Source of the DNA: Streptomyces halobius
GTDB lineage: Bacteria; Actinomycetota; Actinomycetes; Streptomycetales; Streptomycetaceae
Length of the DNA stretch: 64,000 nt
NCBI RefSeq assembly: GCF_023277745.1
Contig: NZ_CP086322.1
Location: 1,860,001 to 1,924,000 of the forward strand
Reading direction: 5' to 3'
A program made the translations under genes and the position numbers. Of this stretch, positions 61,007 to 64,000 are shown piece after piece; position 1 is the stretch's first letter; each line of letters opens with the position of its first letter. The notes below the pieces were generated by a model. It was not told where the DNA came from. It saw only the letters and a program-made list of their open reading frames with translations, and did not search any database.

Positions 61007-61098
61007 CTGCGCCGCGGAAGTTCGGCTGATGGCTATTGGGCGGCAAGGGCCTTGTTGATGTCTTCGACGTCGAGCTGACTGGAATCGAAGGCGCCGCC
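61003..61098. repeat. pRiA4b ORF-3 3'-end repeat, right copy
   Basis: Matches 59682-59774 in the same orientation, beginning CTAG...GCGCCGCGGAAGTTC and ending GAAGGCGCCGCC. The AlkZ-like gene lies between the two copies. Confidence 0.65.
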
Positions 61099-61370
61099 GG
61101 CCCACTCCAGGAGTTCGTCGTGCTCCTCGTGCCCGGGGTCGGCGATGGCCTCGGTGAAGTTCGCGTAGCCCCACGGGCCGCCGCAGTCCTCCGGCGGGCA
61201 GGCCCGGCGGCCGGTGAGGCAGCGGGGGTAGGTCGTTCCTGGCTCCCGGGGCAGGGCCTTCTCCGCCTCGATGCGGTGCACCCAGTCGTCACCGACGTCG
61301 TCGGTGTAGCTGATCTTGTCCCCGATGGCGGGGGGCGACAGCGTAGAGCGGGACATTGCGTTCGTCGCGG
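61033..61370 (-). pseudogene. Plasmid pRiA4b ORF-3-like protein, N-truncated
   Basis: The C-terminal 110 residues read AIGDKISYTDDVGDDWVHRI, EAEKALPREPGTTYPRCLTG, RRACPPEDCGGPWGYANFTE and ELLEWAGGAFDSSQLDVEDI, the conserved end of plasmid pRiA4b ORF-3 family proteins (YxYDFGDxWxH; CPPEDCGGxxGY). Upstream the frame becomes a transposase relic in another frame. The N-terminal beta-rich part is missing. Confidence 0.75.
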
Positions 61371-61389
61371 TGGCCGAGCTCGCTGTCGC

Positions 61390-61580
61390 GGCGCCCGTAG
61401 TCGCCGGCCGGGGTCGCGGCGGTGACCGAGACGGTGCCGTGGCGGATGTACTCGAACTCCCGCAGGCGCACCCGTCCGCGGCCGGGCGGCCGGGCGGGCT
61501 GCTTGCGGGAGCGGGCGGCCATCGCGGTCTTCTCGTCCACCGACACCACCACCGAGCGCGGCGGGCGACTGCGGTAAAGA
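61390..61580 (-). pseudogene. IS630-type transposase fragment
   Basis: One frame contains VVVSVDEKTAMAARSRKQPA, RPPGRGRVRLREFEYIRHGT and VSVTAA, the block with the first catalytic Asp (VDEK) of IS630-type transposases. It is fused to the pRiA4b ORF-3 relic; nothing before or after resembles the rest of the IS. Confidence 0.6.
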
Positions 61581-61829
61581 GCGCAAGAACAGCCACGCGT
61601 ACCAGTCCCTGACCAGAGGCAGTTGACCGGCATCGGCGTCCGGATGGCAGGAGGCCGTCAGCAGGCCGTAGTCGGCCGACTCGAAGGACGCCTCGCTCCA
61701 GACACCACCGGACTCCAGCATGCCCATGCCACCGGGCGGTACTCCCCCCGCATGCTCCACAGTCTGCGCGGGTGCGATGGTGCGACCAGCACGGAGCGTC
61801 CGTTGTCCACACTTACCAGCGCCCGGACC

Positions 61830-62105
61830 GCATCCGACGATTCTGGGTGGGCGTACTCGTTCGTCGCGGCGCTGGAGCCGGGGATCCCCGAATGCCGAAA
61901 CCAGCGGACCAACCGCCGGCGTCGTGGCAGCGCCGACGGACGTCCTTTCGGCTTCGACAGTTCGATGCACAGGCGCCGTAACGAGGTTGAGCGAACGATC
62001 AACGCCCTCAAGGGCTTCCGGGCCGTTGCTACACGCTTCGACAAGCGAGCGTATGTCTTTCACGGCACCGTGACCGTCGCCGCTGTGCGCCCGTGGCTCC
62101 GCTCA
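61830..62105 (+). pseudogene. IS5-type transposase C-terminal relic
   Basis: Frame ends GSADGRPFGFDSSMHRRRNE, VERTINALKGFRAVATRFDK, RAYVFHGTVTVAAVRPWLRS and a stop, the IS5 end with the conserved Glu (NxVERxxN). The part before, WAYSFVAALEPGIPECRNQR, corresponds to the KAYSSRxxRxxLRRRGI region with changes. Upstream portion missing. Confidence 0.7.
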
Positions 62106-62171
62106 TGACCCGCCGAACAGCCTCTGGCCTGCTGGTCTTCGGGAGGGGTGACGTGCTCTGCTGGCGCACCG

Positions 62172-63452
62172 TCATCCGGCTGGGACCGCGGAGTTCCCGT
62201 CCGCGGTGGTGGCTGCGCCCTGGCTGGGGGTGAGGAGAAGGTCCTCGTAGGTGTGGTGATGGCGGGTGGTGGTGCGGTGGTGGAGCAGATGGGTGGCACG
62301 TTGGGGTTGGCCGGCGTCGATGAGGGCGCGGGCGAGGGTGTCCTGGATGATTTCGCGTTCGACGCGGACGCCGCCGATGCGTTGGGCCTGGTCGCCGAGG
62401 GCGGTGAGGAGGTCGACGGCGTGCCCGGGGCGGCCGGTGGTCAGGTGCGCCAGGGCCTTGGCGACGGGGGCGAGAACCTCGGCGTAGTCGGGGCGGGGGT
62501 CGTCGGCGGCGCGGCGGGCGAGGGCTTGCAGGGCATCGGTGTCGGTGGCGACGGCGAGGCCGAGGGCGAGTTGGAAGGTGTGGAAGACCTCAGCCCAGCC
62601 GCCGGGTTCGGACAGGAGCCGGTGGATGTGGTCGAGGTCGGCGGTGCGGGCGGGGGTCTGTCCGGCGAGCAGCAGGCGCCAGTTGGTCGCCGAGCGCATA
62701 CCGACGTCTCCGTAATGGAGTTCGGCATCGGCGCGACGGCGGGCGTCGGCGAAGTCGCCTGCGGCGATGGACTGCAGGGCAGCGTGCCATTGCAGGTGGC
62801 GGCGCTGCACCGCGTGCGGGTCGGCCTCCAGCCAGGTGTCGATGAAGGCGGTGTATCCCGGGCCGGTGCCGTGTTCGTGTTCGGCGTGGGCACGGGCGTG
62901 GGCTGCCGGGCCCGAGCGGGGATTCAGCCGCAGGGCGTGCTCGGCCAGGGACCAGGCGTCGTCCGGGCGGCCCTGCTCGGCACGTGCCCCGGCCAGCCAG
63001 GAGGCCCACGGCCACGCCTCGGGCCCGGCAAGGGCGTACTGCTGCTCGGTGAGCGCCTGGCCGTGCTCCCGGTACTCCACAGGCCCCGCCAGGTCGAAGG
63101 CGCTCAGCATGCTGCCGGCGATCTCGTCGGCCGGGAACTGCGCGAAATGCACGACCAGGTGATCGGCCGCCGCCTGGTAATGCCGGTGAGTGAACAGGTA
63201 GATCCCGTAGACCAAGGACTGCTCACGCGCGCCGGCCTCCCGGGCTTCCTCGTGAGCGAGTACCAACTCGCGGCGTAGTGCCTCGTCATCCAGCGCGTCA
63301 CTATCCGCCAGCACCACCAGCGCCCGGGCCAGCCCGCACCCGGCGCGCCGCCGTACAAGGTCCTGGAGCGCGGCGGCGGAACGACCGGTCGCGGCCAGCC
63401 ATTCACCCACCGCAGGGTCGTCCACCGACAGGTCCGCAAGCACCGGTGTCAT
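62172..63452 (-). CDS. Tetratricopeptide-like repeat protein
   Basis: 426 residues from the ATG at 63452 (MTPVLADLSVDD). All-helical with repeated A-x-x-x-A/G-type helices: RTADLDHIHRLLSEPGGWAE, AVDLLTALGDQAQRIGGVRV, GPAAHARAHAEHEHGTGPGY, LTEQQYALAGPEAWPWASWL. These look like TPR units, about six to eight. No signal or catalytic motif. Proteins of this kind act as scaffolds or as STAND/regulatory partners; function unknown. Confidence 0.75.
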   Translation of the reverse strand: MTPVLADLSVDDPAVGEWLAATGRSAAALQDLVRRRAGCGLARALVVLADSDALDDEALRRELVLAHEEAREAGAREQSLVYGIYLFTHRHYQAAADHLVVHFAQFPADEIAGSMLSAFDLAGPVEYREHGQALTEQQYALAGPEAWPWASWLAGARAEQGRPDDAWSLAEHALRLNPRSGPAAHARAHAEHEHGTGPGYTAFIDTWLEADPHAVQRRHLQWHAALQSIAAGDFADARRRADAELHYGDVGMRSATNWRLLLAGQTPARTADLDHIHRLLSEPGGWAEVFHTFQLALGLAVATDTDALQALARRAADDPRPDYAEVLAPVAKALAHLTTGRPGHAVDLLTALGDQAQRIGGVRVEREIIQDTLARALIDAGQPQRATHLLHHRTTTRHHHTYEDLLLTPSQGAATTADGNSAVPAG

Positions 63453-63508
63453 CACCACACCTCTCCACGGGGGGACGCAGTGCGCAGCATGGGCATCACT
63501 TAACCGGC

Positions 63509-63552
63509 AGTTGGATGGTGCCGACATCAGAGTTGGATGATGCCGACATCAG
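63509..63552. repeat. 22-bp tandem duplication at a gene end
   Basis: AGTTGGATGGTGCCGACATC... (63509-63530) and AGTTGGATGATGCCGACATC... (63531-63552), one mismatch. It spans the 3' end of the chaplin-like gene, duplicating its last codons after the stop. Confidence 0.85.
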
Positions 63553-63844
63553 AATCGTCGACCCCAATCGCGTCGGAAACACACGTGAGGCCGCTGTTGC
63601 CGCAGTGGTTCCGGGGCAGCCCGACCGGCAGCTTCCCGGCATTGCCCGCCACGGTCCCCTTGCCGGATGTCGTCGCACCGGCTGCCCGTGCACCTCCCGC
63701 CTTGGCACAGACGTTGCCGAACGTGGGGTTCCCGACACCGATGACCGCGTGCGCCGGCGCCGCCGACAACGCCACCGCGCCCAACCCCGCGCCGACCAGC
63801 ACCGCCTGCCTCCGCACCGACCTGACCCGCGTCGCCGCACCCAT
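63527..63844 (-). CDS. Chaplin-like small secreted protein
   Basis: 105 residues from the ATG at 63844 with GGAGGG 6 nt upstream. Signal peptide RRQAVLVGAGLGAVALSAAP ending AHA. The mature part has VIGVGNPTFGNVCAKAGGAR, then GTVAGNAGKLPVGLPRNHCG and NSGLTC, matching the GN-x-PxxxP-xN-CGN core of chaplins, hydrophobic surface proteins of aerial hyphae. Four cysteines could make two disulfides. The last ten residues (DDSDVGIIQL) look added by the 22-bp duplication. Confidence 0.7.
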   Translation of the reverse strand: MGAATRVRSVRRQAVLVGAGLGAVALSAAPAHAVIGVGNPTFGNVCAKAGGARAAGATTSGKGTVAGNAGKLPVGLPRNHCGNSGLTCVSDAIGVDDSDVGIIQL

Positions 63845-64000
63845 ACGCCACCCTCCATTCCGCCCGACCCGGCGCCCCGACTGAACCGCTGACACCTTTT
63901 TTCCAAGCAACGACCGAACCGCCACTAGCGACACGACATCGCCACAGGTGTCATTCCGAGACCAACGACGCTTCCACCGCCCAGGCACCCGAGGAGACGT

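Overview
The window is very GC-rich DNA with strong third-position G/C bias. Its gene families (SARP and MerR/ArsR/PadR regulators, PE-PPE-type esterase, chaplin-like secreted protein, conservon-type GTPase remnant, Streptomyces-type merA with an ArsR-like MerR) point to Streptomyces or a close actinomycete. Many genes are truncated, frameshifted or internally deleted and there are one complete and several decayed insertion sequences. I infer an accessory region such as a chromosome arm or large linear plasmid, not a housekeeping core. No tRNA, rRNA or CRISPR array was seen.

Layout. 0-11 kb is a redox and metal-stress zone with many remnants: MerR regulator beside a SulP C-terminal relic, a CcdA/TlpA-like pair, an AhpD-like protein, a metallothionein-like protein, a transglutaminase-like protein, a frameshifted MFS transporter, a metal-sensing MerR and a collapsed P1B-ATPase. 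The metallothionein-like gene and the ATPase relic share a near-identical MerR-type operator. 11-17 kb is a minus-strand cluster with a mycoredoxin, a flavoprotein, a metallophosphatase/radical-SAM fusion, a TIGR04282-type glycosyltransferase, an MTAP-like phosphorylase and a MauE-like protein; it resembles arsenosugar-type chemistry. 17-21 kb is a mercury resistance locus (TVP38-like protein, MerR-type regulator, merA, ArsR-type merR). 21-30 kb holds broken transporters, a membrane protein fused to a low-molecular-weight phosphatase, an intact ISAzo13-type element, an MFS exporter with a methyltransferase, and a secreted esterase. 30-41 kb is mainly regulatory: SARP with an extra LuxR-type HTH, a translationally coupled DUF6585-like protein, a membrane XRE-NACHT protein, an LLM oxidoreductase, and PadR with a membrane partner.

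41-47.4 kb is the most novel part. It is a plus-strand cluster coding for a PSD-family pyruvoyl decarboxylase, a Cys-rich 280-residue putative RiPP precursor, a DUF692/MNIO iron oxidase (BufB/MbnB/TglH superfamily), its DUF2063/BufC-type partner, a VioB-type ferritin-like protein, and a decayed second PSD-family decarboxylase. I infer a bufferin-like peptide-modification system with unusual tailoring enzymes.

48-53.6 kb holds a desaturase, a three-domain ferredoxin-reductase-like protein, an alpha-oxoamine synthase and a ketosphinganine-reductase-like SDR on one strand, a set that could make a desaturated long-chain amino alcohol (sphingoid-like base). 53.6-64 kb is an IS graveyard (IS5, IS701, IS630 relics) with carboxymuconolactone-decarboxylase-like proteins, an amidohydrolase, an AlkZ-like protein, a TPR-like protein and a chaplin-like protein.

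A recurrent feature is short tandem duplication (15-73 bp), often over ribosome-binding or start regions, and apparent one-base frameshifts at homopolymers, which may be real decay or assembly error. All assignments come from reading the sequence; no database search was possible.
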